NCBI GenBank assembly: GCA_964483785.1
Contig: CAZACW010000003.1
Span: 32,010 to 96,009, forward strand
Origin: JABDGZ01 sp964483785
GTDB taxonomy: Bacteria > Omnitrophota > Gorgyraeia > Zapsychrales > Fredricksoniimonadaceae
DNA: 64,000 nt
Direction: 5' to 3'
Numbering within the stretch: the first letter of the stretch is position 1; each line of letters starts with the position of its first letter. Positions 41,057-50,674 of the stretch are shown one piece after another. The notes beneath the pieces were generated by a model, which was not told the DNA's origin, searched no databases, and saw only the letters and a list, made by a program, of their open reading frames with translations. The position numbers and the translations under genes are program-made.

Positions 41057-42438
41057 AGATCGTAATAGCGGACTTTTTTCTTAGGTCTGGCGGCAAAGGT
41101 CCTGGGTTTAAGCACCGCCTTGGCCGCTTGCGGGGCTTCTTCAACCGTCTGCGGCTTGGGCAGCCTGGTCATGGCATTCAACCTGCAGACCAAGGCCCCG
41201 AAAATCCAAAGATAGGCATTGGGTTCCATGTAGGACCAGCGGTCGCCGAAAAAATTATTGAAGGCCAAGATCACGATGCATATGCAAAGGCCTAAGCCCA
41301 GGGCCTTTTCCAACTCATCTTCCCCTTTTTGATACAGATAAAATCCTTCCCGGATAAAACAGAAAAGTGCTAGGACCAGGATCAAAAGGCCCACCAGGCC
41401 CTGTTCCGTCAGGATCTTGACATAGATATTGTGCGTATCCCCAAGGTCAAGGCCCAGGTAGCGGAAGGCGCCGTACCCGATGCCGACGACGGGGTTCTTT
41501 TGAAACAAGGCCATGGCCTGCTGCCAGATATTGATCCTGCGCTGGGAAGATTCATCGAGCTGGCCGCTTTCGTTTTTAGTACCCTTGATGCGCTCCACCG
41601 CTTTTTCCGGCAATACGGCCTGCCACAAAGCCACGACCAAGATCAAGGGAATGAGCAATTTTTTGTTTTTGAGCAAAAATAAGATCATCATGCCGATGGC
41701 CATGCCGCCGTACGCCCCCCGGGAATAGGTAAAAACAATCGAATAAAAATTCCAATAGATCAGGATGGTCAAGAGGATCTTGATCCTGCCTTTTTTAAGG
41801 GCGAATAAAAGGCTGAGCAATATGATGGTGTATTCATTGAAAAAGGCGGCCACCTCATTGGGCCCTAAAAACTGGAACGTGGCGGAGATTTTGCTGCGGG
41901 ATTCCAGCGACGAGTACCAAAGCACCTGGTTAAAGGTGTAGTAATCCATGATGCACATGGCAACACACATGGCGGCCACAATCTCCCAGATTTCTTTTTT
42001 GGTGTGCACACTGTTAAGGATGATGAAGTACAAAAGCGGCAGAACGCAGAAATTTTTCCAGTCCTGGACCCGTGAATCATGGATATCAAAGACGAATTGG
42101 CCGAAGATATAAAACCCGCCGATAATCAGGGAAATAAAGAGATAAAAGACGAGCATCACCGAGATGCCGTTTAAGGATGAGGACTCGAAGAGTTTGCGGC
42201 CCTTGGTGCCGGATTTGGAAAACCAGCCGACGATGAGCGAAACAAGCAGAATGTCGATGAATTGGGTCCCGCCGGGGAAATCCTGCACCTTTTCCAGGAT
42301 ATTGCGCAGGGGCATCATGAAGGTGATGAGCAGGATGGCCCAGCGGCTGTTGCCGCCCAGCGCGGACAAGGCGCAAAACAGCCCGAAAAGATAGATCGTC
42401 AACGGCAGGAAATTTTTTAAGAGGATTCCAAGATGCAT
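41053..42438 (-). CDS. O-antigen ligase/polymerase (Wzy_C) family membrane protein
   Basis: The 461-residue polytopic protein has about 11 helices and a large periplasmic loop (SSLESRSKISATFQFLGPNEVAAFFNEY). The Wzy_C region contains RINIWQQAMALFQKNPVVGIGYGAF and DTHNIYVKILTEQGLVGL, the H-N-x-Y pattern of WaaL/O-antigen ligases. It either polymerises repeats or ligates a finished glycan to an acceptor. A basic cytoplasmic tail (about 430-461) with FAARPKKKVRYYDL is extra. An ABC exporter also lies in the locus, so ligation fits better than Wzy-type polymerisation. Confidence 0.85.
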   Translation of the reverse strand: MHLGILLKNFLPLTIYLFGLFCALSALGGNSRWAILLITFMMPLRNILEKVQDFPGGTQFIDILLVSLIVGWFSKSGTKGRKLFESSSLNGISVMLVFYLFISLIIGGFYIFGQFVFDIHDSRVQDWKNFCVLPLLYFIILNSVHTKKEIWEIVAAMCVAMCIMDYYTFNQVLWYSSLESRSKISATFQFLGPNEVAAFFNEYTIILLSLLFALKKGRIKILLTILIYWNFYSIVFTYSRGAYGGMAIGMMILFLLKNKKLLIPLILVVALWQAVLPEKAVERIKGTKNESGQLDESSQRRINIWQQAMALFQKNPVVGIGYGAFRYLGLDLGDTHNIYVKILTEQGLVGLLILVLALFCFIREGFYLYQKGEDELEKALGLGLCICIVILAFNNFFGDRWSYMEPNAYLWIFGALVCRLNAMTRLPKPQTVEEAPQAAKAVLKPRTFAARPKKKVRYYDL

Positions 42439-42443
42439 ATCAG

Positions 42444-42962
42444 TTATTCATTGAGGGTTTTGGCAGGAATGCCCACGGCCGTGGCCCCCGCGGGGACATC
42501 GTTTAAGACCACGGCATTGGCACCGATCTTGGCCCTGTCTCCGATCTTGACGGCTCCCAGGATCTTGGCGCCGACGCCGATATACACATCGTTGCCTATT
42601 TCCGGCGCGCCCTTGCTGCCGTTGCCCCTGGTGCCGATGACGACCCCGGGACCTATGGAACAATGCTCCCCCATCTTGACATCGCTGTGCAGGATGATGC
42701 CGCCAAAATGCCCGACGTAAAATCCCTTGCCGATCTGGGCGCTGGCAGGCAGGGAAATGCCTGTCATCACCTCGGTCATTTTAAACAACAGGAAGGCGAG
42801 CAGTCTCAAAACCCAGGAAAGCAGCGGAATCTGGAAACTTCTGGCCCATCGCCCCAATCTATAGACCGCGATGGCCCAAAGCCCTTGCTCAAAAATAAGG
42901 TAAAACGCGTGGCTTTCCAGGCCCCGGTATCTTTGGATATCTTCTTTAAAATGATTGAACAT
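42444..42962 (-). CDS. Hexapeptide-repeat acyltransferase, serine acetyltransferase-like
   Basis: This 172-residue protein has an N-terminal helical part (DIQRYRG, FYLIFEQGLWAIAVYRLGRW) and a left-handed beta-helix from about residue 70 with hexapeptide turns (IGKGFYVGHFGGIILHSDVKMG, IGNDVYIGVGAKILGAVKIG, VPAGATAVGIPAK). This layout is shared by serine acetyltransferase-related enzymes in polysaccharide clusters. The catalytic histidine of CysE (DHATG) is replaced by a different GHFGG context, so O-acetylation of a sugar is more likely than cysteine biosynthesis. Confidence 0.85.
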   Translation of the reverse strand: MFNHFKEDIQRYRGLESHAFYLIFEQGLWAIAVYRLGRWARSFQIPLLSWVLRLLAFLLFKMTEVMTGISLPASAQIGKGFYVGHFGGIILHSDVKMGEHCSIGPGVVIGTRGNGSKGAPEIGNDVYIGVGAKILGAVKIGDRAKIGANAVVLNDVPAGATAVGIPAKTLNE

Positions 42963-42974
42963 AAGCCGGTTATT

Positions 42975-44084
42975 TTAAGCCAAAGCGTAGACCTTTTGCA
43001 TGGCTTGGGCAAAATTGTCCCAACTGAAGCGTTTGGCCTGGCCAAACCCTTTTTGGACCAGGTCCTGCCTTAACTGGTTATTTTGACATATTTCATTGAT
43101 GGCGGCGGATATTTCTTGAATATTATTAGGATCGACCAGGACCGCCGCGTCCCCTGCCACTTCCGGGCAGGACGAGCCATTGGAAGTGATCACCGCCGCG
43201 CCGCATTGCATGGCTTCCAAAATCGGCAGGCCAAAGCCTTCATAGAGCGAAGGAAAAACAAAGGCATGGCAGCAGGAAAACAAGGCCACCACATCCTCAT
43301 CCGTCAAATGGCTTAGGATTTTGACCTGCGGCTCCACCCCCCATTGCCGGGCCCTCTGCCGGTATTTGTCCGTGTCCATATTACTGCCTAAGACCAGGGT
43401 AAAATTTGTTTTGGCCTTGCTGGCGGCAAAGGCACGGATGATGCCGTCGATATTTTTGCGCGGCACCGAGCCTACGGAAAACAAAAAAGGCTGATGCAGA
43501 TCATATTTCGATTTTACCGCTTCCTGGGCCTTGGCCTCGGCCGGCTTGAAGCGCTCGTCCGCGCCCAAATGAATGACCTTGATCTTCTCTTCCTTAATGG
43601 CAAAATGCCTTAAAATGTCCTGCTTGGTGCATTCCGAGACCACCACACAGGCATCCAGGCTGTTGACGGTTTTTTGATAATTCCCTATGTTCTGCGCCCA
43701 AAATCCGTCCTTGATGGTCAGGGTCCTAAGATCATGGATGGTCAAAACTTTAAATATTTGGCTGGCCTGCGGCATGGTGTACCCCGCGGGGCGGTGAAAG
43801 ACCCTGATTTTATGCGCTTTAAAAAATTGGGGCAGAAGAAAAGCATCAATGAGCTGTTGGCGCATCCAAAAATCCCTGTCAGCCACGCGCAGGACATGTT
43901 TTTGAAAACGCTCTCCCTCAGGCCCGGGCATGTCCTGGGGGCTTCGCCGGAGCGAATAATAAGCCAGGTCAAAATGATTGACCTTGTCGTTTTTAAAAAG
44001 CCCGTTGACCAAACCTTCGGTATAGGTCATAAGGCCTGAACGGCGCGGATGATTAAGGACAAAGGATTCAATGCAGATATTCAT
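42975..44084 (-). CDS. Glycosyltransferase family 4
   Basis: The 369-residue GT-B enzyme has an N-terminal domain with RSGLMTYTEGLVNGLF, ILTIHD-like VLTIHDLRTL and VVSECTKQDILRHF. The C-terminal domain has FLFSVGSVPRKNIDGIIRAF and FPSLYEGFGLPILEAMQCGAAVITSNGSSCPEVAGDAAVLVDP. That block is typical of mannosyl- or glucosyl-transferases of the WbaZ/MtfB type. It is cytoplasmic and builds part of the glycan. Spacing to neighbours is 12 and 2 bases. Confidence 0.88.
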   Translation of the reverse strand: MNICIESFVLNHPRRSGLMTYTEGLVNGLFKNDKVNHFDLAYYSLRRSPQDMPGPEGERFQKHVLRVADRDFWMRQQLIDAFLLPQFFKAHKIRVFHRPAGYTMPQASQIFKVLTIHDLRTLTIKDGFWAQNIGNYQKTVNSLDACVVVSECTKQDILRHFAIKEEKIKVIHLGADERFKPAEAKAQEAVKSKYDLHQPFLFSVGSVPRKNIDGIIRAFAASKAKTNFTLVLGSNMDTDKYRQRARQWGVEPQVKILSHLTDEDVVALFSCCHAFVFPSLYEGFGLPILEAMQCGAAVITSNGSSCPEVAGDAAVLVDPNNIQEISAAINEICQNNQLRQDLVQKGFGQAKRFSWDNFAQAMQKVYALA

Positions 44085-44086
44085 AT

Positions 44087-45010
44087 TCAGGATTTTACCA
44101 GGGACAATAACAAAAGTCCGTAGGGTTTCATTAAGGTGATGATTTTGCGGCCCGCATGATCTGACTTTTTAAAGAAATACGAGCCTAATAAAGGATACCT
44201 CAAAATGGCTTTCCATGCATGTTGGAAGGCGTTTGGATAAGACCCTTGATCATAGAAGGCCTTGGCCAGCAGGTACTGGTTTTCCGTAATGCGGCGCAGC
44301 ATTAATTTTGGGGGCGCTTGAGGATAATTGGCCTGGATTTTGGTAAAAATTTTAACCAAGCCCTCATACACCTTGACCATGTTTTGGGTGATCTGCTGGC
44401 CGTGGCGTCGGTAATAGGCCAGGACCTTGTGTTCGATTTCATAAAGATCATAATGTTCCGCGATACGGATCCACATATCAATGTCTTCCATGGATTCAAG
44501 CTGGGTGTCAAATAACCCGGCTTGATCAAAACAGGCTTTTCTGGCTAAGACCGTGGAGGTCGGGATATCGCCCCAAAGCTCCAGAAGCTCTTTCAAATTT
44601 TTTCCGGAAACACCGGCTGGCTTCATGCCGATGGTTTCGCCTTTCTCATTGATAATGGGCATACGGCCATAAACAATGCCGACCCGGGGGTTTTGGTCAA
44701 GGACCTTGACCTGCTCCTGCAGTTTCTCCGGCGTCCAAAAATCATCGGAGTCCAAAAAAGCAATATAGCTCCCCTGGGCCTGCCTGATCCCCTGGTTGCG
44801 GGTCTGGGCAATGCCCTGATTGGCCTGGCATATGGTGTTGATCCTGCCGTCGAATTTTTTCCGGATTTCCTGGGTATTGTCCGTGGAGCCGTCATCAATC
44901 ACGATGATTTCATAATCCTTGAAGGTCTGGGCCAGGACGCTGTCAATGGCCTGGCTGATCAAGGAAGCGCGGTTATAGGTGGGGATGATAACGCTGACCC
45001 TGGGCGCCAT
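44087..45010 (-). CDS. Glycosyltransferase family 2
   Basis: The 307-residue GT-A enzyme has the nucleotide-sugar fold VSVIIPTYNRASLISQAIDSVL, IIVIDDGSTDNTQEI and the DxD-type site AFLDSDDFWTPEKL near residues 89-102. A later EDIDMWIRIAEHYD supplies the catalytic acidic region. The C-terminal part is helical and basic, with a possible membrane-associating end (KPYGLLLLSLVKS). It shares its first base with the stop of the next GT2 (one-base overlap). Confidence 0.88.
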   Translation of the reverse strand: MAPRVSVIIPTYNRASLISQAIDSVLAQTFKDYEIIVIDDGSTDNTQEIRKKFDGRINTICQANQGIAQTRNQGIRQAQGSYIAFLDSDDFWTPEKLQEQVKVLDQNPRVGIVYGRMPIINEKGETIGMKPAGVSGKNLKELLELWGDIPTSTVLARKACFDQAGLFDTQLESMEDIDMWIRIAEHYDLYEIEHKVLAYYRRHGQQITQNMVKVYEGLVKIFTKIQANYPQAPPKLMLRRITENQYLLAKAFYDQGSYPNAFQHAWKAILRYPLLGSYFFKKSDHAGRKIITLMKPYGLLLLSLVKS

Positions 45011-45930
45011 TAGATTTGACCTGCCTTTCCCATCCTGCGGTATTCCTGGATCATGCCCCAGGTGCGGAAAAAACGGCGGCAGGCATCATACCGGCCCAAG
45101 GCGTCAAATGATCCCGGCACAAAACGCAGGGCATTCTTCACAAGCTCTTTCCAAAGGTATCTGGGTACTGCCCCCCACAAAGGAAGGCCTTGGGCCCCTT
45201 CTTCCTTTTCTCTGAGGGCCGCGTATCCTCCCAAGGCCGTGTTCCAGCGCGCCGCGTGTTTTAAGGTCAGGCGGTTTAAATACACCGGATGTTGGACCAA
45301 GGCCGTGCCGCAATAAAAAAGTTTTTTCTGCTGTTTCATGAAGCGCTCGACAATTTCCGTATCCTCGCCGATGTGGATGCGGTTGTTAAAAATCAAATCT
45401 TCGCGAAACAAGCCGCAGCTTTCAAAGAGCTCTTTGCGGAAAGCGAAATTGGCGCTGATAAAACGAAAATAGGACAAATCATAGACAAAGGTTTTAAGGC
45501 CCTCATCATAAATCACCACCCCGCCGGAAATTTTTTTGGGATTGGTTTTGGCCCACGGCGGCGTGCCTTCCGGAAAGATGGGCAGGACCCTGCCGCCCAC
45601 CCCGTCGCATTGGTTCTGCCCGAAACAGGCATCGATCTCCTGCAGCCATCGGGGATCTGCAATAATATCATCGTCGGTAAAAGCCAGATACGCGCCCTTG
45701 GCCTGGCGGATGCCGTAATTACGCGCCGCGGCAGCGCCTTGATTGTCCTGGTAATAATAACGGATCCGATTTTCAAAAGGCTTTAATACAGTCCTGGTAC
45801 CGTCGCTGGATCCATCATCAACAACAATGATTTCAAAGTCCTTGAAGCTTTGGGCCAAAAGGCTTTGAATGGCTTTGCCGATCCAGGAGGCGCGGTTATA
45901 GGTGGGGATGATGACACTGAATTTAGGCAT
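45010..45930 (-). CDS. Glycosyltransferase family 2 (FTDDD-type, copy 1)
   Basis: The 306-residue GT2 has FSVIIPTYNRASWIGKAIQSLL, IIVVDDGSSDGTRTV and the metal site YLAFTDDDIIADPRWL, then CFGQNQCDGVGGRVLP and IGEDTEIVERFMKQ. It is a clear relative of the next gene (45923) and of 53936: all three share FTDDD, a GGR(V/I) loop with P, F(A)FRKELFESCGLF-like blocks, and a late EDTEI or DDTEI motif. They probably transfer different sugars by a common mechanism. It overlaps the upstream gene by eight bases. Confidence 0.88.
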   Translation of the reverse strand: MPKFSVIIPTYNRASWIGKAIQSLLAQSFKDFEIIVVDDGSSDGTRTVLKPFENRIRYYYQDNQGAAAARNYGIRQAKGAYLAFTDDDIIADPRWLQEIDACFGQNQCDGVGGRVLPIFPEGTPPWAKTNPKKISGGVVIYDEGLKTFVYDLSYFRFISANFAFRKELFESCGLFREDLIFNNRIHIGEDTEIVERFMKQQKKLFYCGTALVQHPVYLNRLTLKHAARWNTALGGYAALREKEEGAQGLPLWGAVPRYLWKELVKNALRFVPGSFDALGRYDACRRFFRTWGMIQEYRRMGKAGQI

Positions 45931-46861
45931 GCTGGTCCCTGTATACTTTGCGGATTTGCATGGCCTTGCCCCAATTCCTGTTTAATTCAATCCAGGCCAT
46001 CAGGAATTCCCGCCGATTAAACAGATGCGCCAGCAAGCGTTTGATGTTGCGCAGAAAGACCGGAAACATATACCTTGGGACCCCCAGCCAATAAACCCAG
46101 GCAGGGTTGGCATGATTATGCTCATCCACCATGAACCGGTATTTGCCAAGCCCCGAGTTCCAGGCGCCAATATAGGAGAGGCTCATGCGGTTTTTTTCCA
46201 CGGGATGCCAAACCACGGCCCTGCCGCAATAATAGAGTTTTTTGCCGGCTTTAAAAAATCGGTTGACGATTTCCGTATCATCGCCGAAACTGCCAGTGCC
46301 TGGGCCGATGGTCTCGGAAAAAAGGCCGTATTCCTTAAACAGCTCTTTTTTAAAGGCGAAATTCGAGCCCAAAAATTCAAACATAGGTTTTTCGTACGGC
46401 TTATGGTCCTGGCCGTAATCATACATGACGATAGGGCCTGATAAGATATCGGCATTGGCCTTGACCCAGGACGGTGTTTCTTCAGGGTACTGCGGCAGCA
46501 CCCGTCCGCCCACCCCGTCGCAGGCAAAGCGGGTAAAACAATCCGCGATGTTCTGCAGCCAAAATTTGTCTGCGATAATATCATCATCCGTAAAAATCAG
46601 ATGCCTGCCCACGGCCTGCTCAATGCCCAGATTCAGGGCCTTGCATTTGCCTGGATCAGGCTCAAAGCCATACCTTAAAGGGACAGGAGTTTGGGAGGCC
46701 AGTGATTTGATCATGTCCTTGGTATCATCCGTGGAATGATTGTCAACGACCAGGATTTCCCAGGAAAATTTTCCGGTTGTGTTTTGGGCCCAGAGGCTTT
46801 CCAAACAGGCCTTCAGCTGTCGGCTGCGGTTGCGGGTCGCTATGATGATGCTGAAATCCAT
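45923..46861 (-). CDS. Glycosyltransferase family 2 (FTDDD-type, copy 2)
   Basis: The protein is 312 residues from ATG 46861, which has AGGACAGG just upstream; an ATG at 46882 lacks such a site and would sit closer to the previous gene. The GT2 marks are FSIIIATRNRSRQL, ILVVDNHSTDDTKDM, HLIFTDDDIIADKFWL, CDGVGGRVLPQYPE and FGDDTEIVNRFF. It is a close relative of 45010 and likely arose by tandem duplication. The C-terminal region (RYMFPVFLRNIKRLL) is amphipathic and may lie on the membrane. Confidence 0.88.
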   Translation of the reverse strand: MDFSIIIATRNRSRQLKACLESLWAQNTTGKFSWEILVVDNHSTDDTKDMIKSLASQTPVPLRYGFEPDPGKCKALNLGIEQAVGRHLIFTDDDIIADKFWLQNIADCFTRFACDGVGGRVLPQYPEETPSWVKANADILSGPIVMYDYGQDHKPYEKPMFEFLGSNFAFKKELFKEYGLFSETIGPGTGSFGDDTEIVNRFFKAGKKLYYCGRAVVWHPVEKNRMSLSYIGAWNSGLGKYRFMVDEHNHANPAWVYWLGVPRYMFPVFLRNIKRLLAHLFNRREFLMAWIELNRNWGKAMQIRKVYRDQHA

Positions 46862-46869
46862 ATCCTGTC

Positions 46870-47463
46870 CTAACTTTTCCATTGAATACCGTTTTTAATC
46901 ACCCTGGCCGGCACACCGGCTGCGAGGCTGTGAGGCGGGACACTCTTGGTCACCACAGACCCGGCGGCAATCACCGAGCCCTCCCCGATCGCCACTCCTT
47001 TTAAAATAATGGCCCGCATGCCGATCCAGACATTGTCCTCGATGACAATGGGTTTGCTTAATTCATAGCCTTCATAGCCCATGTGATGGGCGTCCGCATC
47101 ATTGAGGACCACCTCGCTCGATATGTAGACATTGCGGCCGATGGTGATTTTATTATTGCAGAACATTTTGGAATCAGTCCAGATATATCCGCTGCCTAAT
47201 TCCACAATCCCGCCCTTGTTAAGGGTGATCACATTCCCGGCATAGACCGTAAAATGGCCCCGGACAATGACCTTGCTCTCGCCGAATATGTTGATCTGGG
47301 TCGGCTGATGGGTGGGGTAATTGCGGTCTTTATTGCCCAGTTCAAGTTTTGCGCCCCGATGAATGATCAGGGATTTGCGCAGGCCGTTGATTTTGGCCGG
47401 CGGGCAAATGGTCAAGCCCGGCATGGTGATGATCTTGTCCTTAATTTTCTTCAATAAGGTCAT
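46870..47463 (-). CDS. Hexapeptide-repeat O-acetyltransferase (WbbJ/LbH family)
   Basis: The protein has 197 residues. A left-handed beta-helix runs from about residue 55 to 185, with INIFGESKVIVRGHFTVYAGN, IGRNVYISSEVVLNDADAHHM, VWIGMRAIILKGVAIGEGSVIAAGSVVTK and the closing PPHSLAAGVPARVI. DADAHHM holds the probable catalytic histidine. It belongs to the maltose/galactoside/WbbJ acetyltransferase group and probably acetylates a glycan sugar. The start overlaps the SGNH-like gene by four bases. Confidence 0.87.
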   Translation of the reverse strand: MTLLKKIKDKIITMPGLTICPPAKINGLRKSLIIHRGAKLELGNKDRNYPTHQPTQINIFGESKVIVRGHFTVYAGNVITLNKGGIVELGSGYIWTDSKMFCNNKITIGRNVYISSEVVLNDADAHHMGYEGYELSKPIVIEDNVWIGMRAIILKGVAIGEGSVIAAGSVVTKSVPPHSLAAGVPARVIKNGIQWKS

Positions 47464-48791
47464 GGCTGGGGCCCTGCGGTGCCGTCTTTTTTAAATTCAT
47501 TGATCCATGTCTTGATTTCAGCTAATTCTTCGGGATATTGCTTGATATATCGCTGATGGTCCAAATGCATCCGGGCGATATTGGCTTCCACATTGTCCTT
47601 GGTTAAGAGCATGCCGAAATCCTTAGGGCATGGATGTTGAGGATCATCGGTTTCGAACAACCGGTTTAAGATCATGTCTCCGATCTGTTCCTTGAAATGC
47701 GAGGTATCCCAATAATTGGCCATTTCTTCATGGCTGCCTTCCGGGGGCAATGGTTCTGTAGTGACGGAGGAATATCCGTAAAAATCATAAAGGGGAATGG
47801 GTTTTTGATCAGGGTGCCGGCTTGCCTCCAGGGCCAGGATCTTGACCAAGCGCCGTTTTTCGTTATCTATGGGACCCAGCCCCCCTTCCACCTTGATGGC
47901 AATTTCAAGCAGGCGGGCATGGGATGGTGTGGTGAAAATCTTCAAGGCGATGTGATGATAGCGGCAATACTCAATGATTTTATAAAGATAATCAAAAGAA
48001 CTCAGCGGGTCTTGCTCGACCGCCACCACGTCATGATAGGGCTTGATCTCCTTGACCGGAGGAGCTTCTTCGATCAGCAAATTTTTGATCAGGGCATGGT
48101 CCAGCCTGTCCATGTATTCTTCCGGGCCTAATTTTTCAAAGTCCCAACTTTTTCTCCGGTAAAATTTGTCCCCGATCCTTTGCCCGTCAGCGGCGATCCA
48201 AGATGCCGCGGCGGATTTTTGCTTTAAGACGGTGTTCCAGCTGGATTTGAGGGCATCCATGCTCGTTAATATCTTGATATCGGCCAAGGCCAGCTTGACC
48301 TTAGACCATAAAGAAGCGTCGGACATTAAAATGTCCGGGTCAAAATCGATTTCAGGCTTATCCGGCTTGTCGAGCCTCGGATAAAGGTCCAGGCCCAAAA
48401 GGACCAATTTCTGCGGACGCACATTACCGGCATGGATCAGGTAACGGTACATTTCTTCGACCGAGGCGCTGTCTATGCCGAGATTGTAGCGATGCCCGGC
48501 ATTGCGGCCCCAAGCCGGATGATTTGTCCGCAAGCCGAAATAACAACGGGAGCTGCCTAAAAGGACCGAATCGGGTTTAAGCCTTCGGATATCATAGGCC
48601 TTTAAAAGACGTCCGCGCTCATAGGTCGAAGGTTTTTTGGCATTGAAATTTTTAATGGTCAAAAGGTCAAACATGCCGAAAGGATCAACCAATAGATTCC
48701 AAAGCGCCGCAGTTCCCATGAGAAGAACAACGGTCAGGACCATGGCCCACAGATATTGGGAAGATGTTGTCTGGGATTTAAATTTTGACAT
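47460..48791 (-). CDS. Membrane-anchored SGNH-like protein of unknown function
   Basis: The protein has 443 residues from ATG 48791 (MSKFKSQTTSSQYLWAMVL); a longer frame to 48887 would intrude further into the upstream gene. One N-terminal helix (14-32) anchors a large periplasmic domain. Two stretches look like SGNH-hydrolase blocks: VLLGSSRCYFG near 78-88 (GDS-like, with the serine) and YWDTSHFKEQIGDMIL near residues 360-375 (D-x2-H block V). Related anchored proteins often pair with MBOAT acyltransferases in AlgI/AlgJ/AlgX-type acetylation, and an MBOAT gene lies 2.6 kb upstream in the same run. No exact family was recognised. Confidence 0.7.
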   Translation of the reverse strand: MSKFKSQTTSSQYLWAMVLTVVLLMGTAALWNLLVDPFGMFDLLTIKNFNAKKPSTYERGRLLKAYDIRRLKPDSVLLGSSRCYFGLRTNHPAWGRNAGHRYNLGIDSASVEEMYRYLIHAGNVRPQKLVLLGLDLYPRLDKPDKPEIDFDPDILMSDASLWSKVKLALADIKILTSMDALKSSWNTVLKQKSAAASWIAADGQRIGDKFYRRKSWDFEKLGPEEYMDRLDHALIKNLLIEEAPPVKEIKPYHDVVAVEQDPLSSFDYLYKIIEYCRYHHIALKIFTTPSHARLLEIAIKVEGGLGPIDNEKRRLVKILALEASRHPDQKPIPLYDFYGYSSVTTEPLPPEGSHEEMANYWDTSHFKEQIGDMILNRLFETDDPQHPCPKDFGMLLTKDNVEANIARMHLDHQRYIKQYPEELAEIKTWINEFKKDGTAGPQP

Positions 48792-50667
48792 AGGCCGATA
48801 AAATGAAATCTTCCTTGCTTTTGGCAAACCAAAATTGATTGAATTGGGCCCCCTGCATGGAGATAATCCTGGGAGGGTTTTCCTCAATGGCCAGCAAGGC
48901 GCAGGGAGTAAAATGACCCAATGGATATTTCAATCCGGAGGAAATATTACTGACTTGAACATGCTCGATCCTTAAATCCGCATCAGGATGTGCCTCCCGT
49001 AACAAGAGCCAGACGGGATATTCCCAGGAATCCACACCCATGATAAGACCAATAAAGCGGCAATGGGTTGATTTGATCTTTTGGGCCGCCTGCTCGAAAT
49101 AAGGCTGTTTTTCCGGGCTGATGGCAAAGTATTGCGGGATGATGGGGCTGGTCAAAATATTCCGGCGGCCCGGGGTCCACGGATGGTAATGATTGCTAAA
49201 CAGCCAGGGCATGGAACAGACAAAGAAAATCAGGCTTGCCCACACCATGGCCCGGGGGACCAGCCGCTCCATAAAAACCGCGCAGGGCGCGCAAAACATC
49301 AAAAACAGCCAGAGATGAAAGCGGCTGATCCACGGCTGCCAGCGGATGATCCAGCAAAACAGGATAAAGGACGCCAGCAGGGACAACAGGTAGGGCCAAA
49401 GCCCCCCGCTTTTTTGGGGCAAAACGAGCATCACGGCCAAGATCAGCGCGAAGAAAATAAAATGCATGAAATTACCGGCCCTGTCTTCGTCCGTATTCAT
49501 GGCTGCGACGGAAAATTGACGGTTTAAAAAGGTGATGTCACGGTCATTGCCTGAAGCGCCTAAGGCATGTTCCGCAGAAAGAATAATTGTTTCGAACATA
49601 TGATTAAGCCGTTGGGAAGGCGTTCCTAAGTGAGGGCCGGCCGCGCGCAGAACATTGCGCAGTAAGGTATGTACATCATGGGAAGCATTGACCAGGGTCG
49701 GCGTTTGCGGCGTTAAAGAGCCGGACATCTGATGATTACGCTGAAAATATCCGGCGCTTAAGGACAGCGCTATCAGGACCATGATAATCCCGGGCCCAAT
49801 TCTTTCAGCGGAGCTTTTAAACGGCTGAAACAAATAATTTAAGAAAAAAGGGATGATGTAAATATAGGCATAGCCCTTGGTCAAAAACGCAAGCCCCATG
49901 CCTATCCCGGCGCCCAGAATATTCGAGGCCTTTGGCACGCTTCTGAGCCGCAAAAGAAAATAGACAGCAGATAAAAGCCAAAAACTGACTAAATAATCGG
50001 TTTGAGTACTAACGGACTGCAAAATACCCATGGGCAAGGAAACGGCCAGCAAGCAGGCAAAAAGCTGGGCCTTGCGCGAGGCAGATAATTCTTGGGCGAT
50101 CAAGGATATGGCTGTCAGGGAACCGAGCATGGCCCCCCATTGCAAGGCATTGGCCGCTGTATCCGGGGCTTTTAAAGCCAAAAGATTGGCCAGGGCATAT
50201 TCACCCCAGGGCGGATATATATTTTGCCGGTCTATGGCGCAAGGATAAAAGGCAACGGTCTTGTTTTGCAGCCAATGTTCGATGCGGGCAAGATGGTACA
50301 CCAAGGAGTCCCAGGAATTGGGGGCGCCAAGCAGCGCGGTGATGAGGGTGATCAAGGCGATGAATTTGATCATCAAGATCAGGATTTTTTCATCACGGGG
50401 AAACCCCTTCCAATCTAAATCATTTAAAGGAAGGAGCTGCCATCTGCCCATGCTTCCCACGATCAAGACAGCCAGGGACCAGCAGATGGATAACGGCCAA
50501 AAGCTAAAGGCATGGAACAAGCTCAAAATTTCCGTAAACAGCAATACCGCAAGGCCGCTGCCGCAGGCGGATAAGAGCAAGGCATGCCTTAGGCCTGAGC
50601 CATTCCATTTTGTCCTGGCCAGGGCAGCCAAAAAATAGAAAAACAGTACGGGAAGAATAGCCAGCAT
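48778..50667 (-). CDS. Polytopic GT-C-like membrane glycosyltransferase
   Basis: The 629-residue protein has about 12 transmembrane helices and a first periplasmic loop with NSWDSLVYHLARIEHWLQN. That acidic/aromatic motif is where ArnT/PMT-type (GT39/GT83) enzymes place their catalytic aspartate. YPPWGEYALANLL and ILQSVSTQTDYLVSFWLL follow. A soluble C-terminal periplasmic part starts near residue 500. Such enzymes move a sugar from a polyprenyl-phosphate donor to a lipid or glycan. A polyprenyl-phosphate glycosyltransferase (next gene upstream, 50675) could make its donor. The exact acceptor is unknown. Confidence 0.75.
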   Translation of the reverse strand: MLAILPVLFFYFLAALARTKWNGSGLRHALLLSACGSGLAVLLFTEILSLFHAFSFWPLSICWSLAVLIVGSMGRWQLLPLNDLDWKGFPRDEKILILMIKFIALITLITALLGAPNSWDSLVYHLARIEHWLQNKTVAFYPCAIDRQNIYPPWGEYALANLLALKAPDTAANALQWGAMLGSLTAISLIAQELSASRKAQLFACLLAVSLPMGILQSVSTQTDYLVSFWLLSAVYFLLRLRSVPKASNILGAGIGMGLAFLTKGYAYIYIIPFFLNYLFQPFKSSAERIGPGIIMVLIALSLSAGYFQRNHQMSGSLTPQTPTLVNASHDVHTLLRNVLRAAGPHLGTPSQRLNHMFETIILSAEHALGASGNDRDITFLNRQFSVAAMNTDEDRAGNFMHFIFFALILAVMLVLPQKSGGLWPYLLSLLASFILFCWIIRWQPWISRFHLWLFLMFCAPCAVFMERLVPRAMVWASLIFFVCSMPWLFSNHYHPWTPGRRNILTSPIIPQYFAISPEKQPYFEQAAQKIKSTHCRFIGLIMGVDSWEYPVWLLLREAHPDADLRIEHVQVSNISSGLKYPLGHFTPCALLAIEENPPRIISMQGAQFNQFWFAKSKEDFILSAYVKI

Positions 50668-50674
50668 GGTCTGC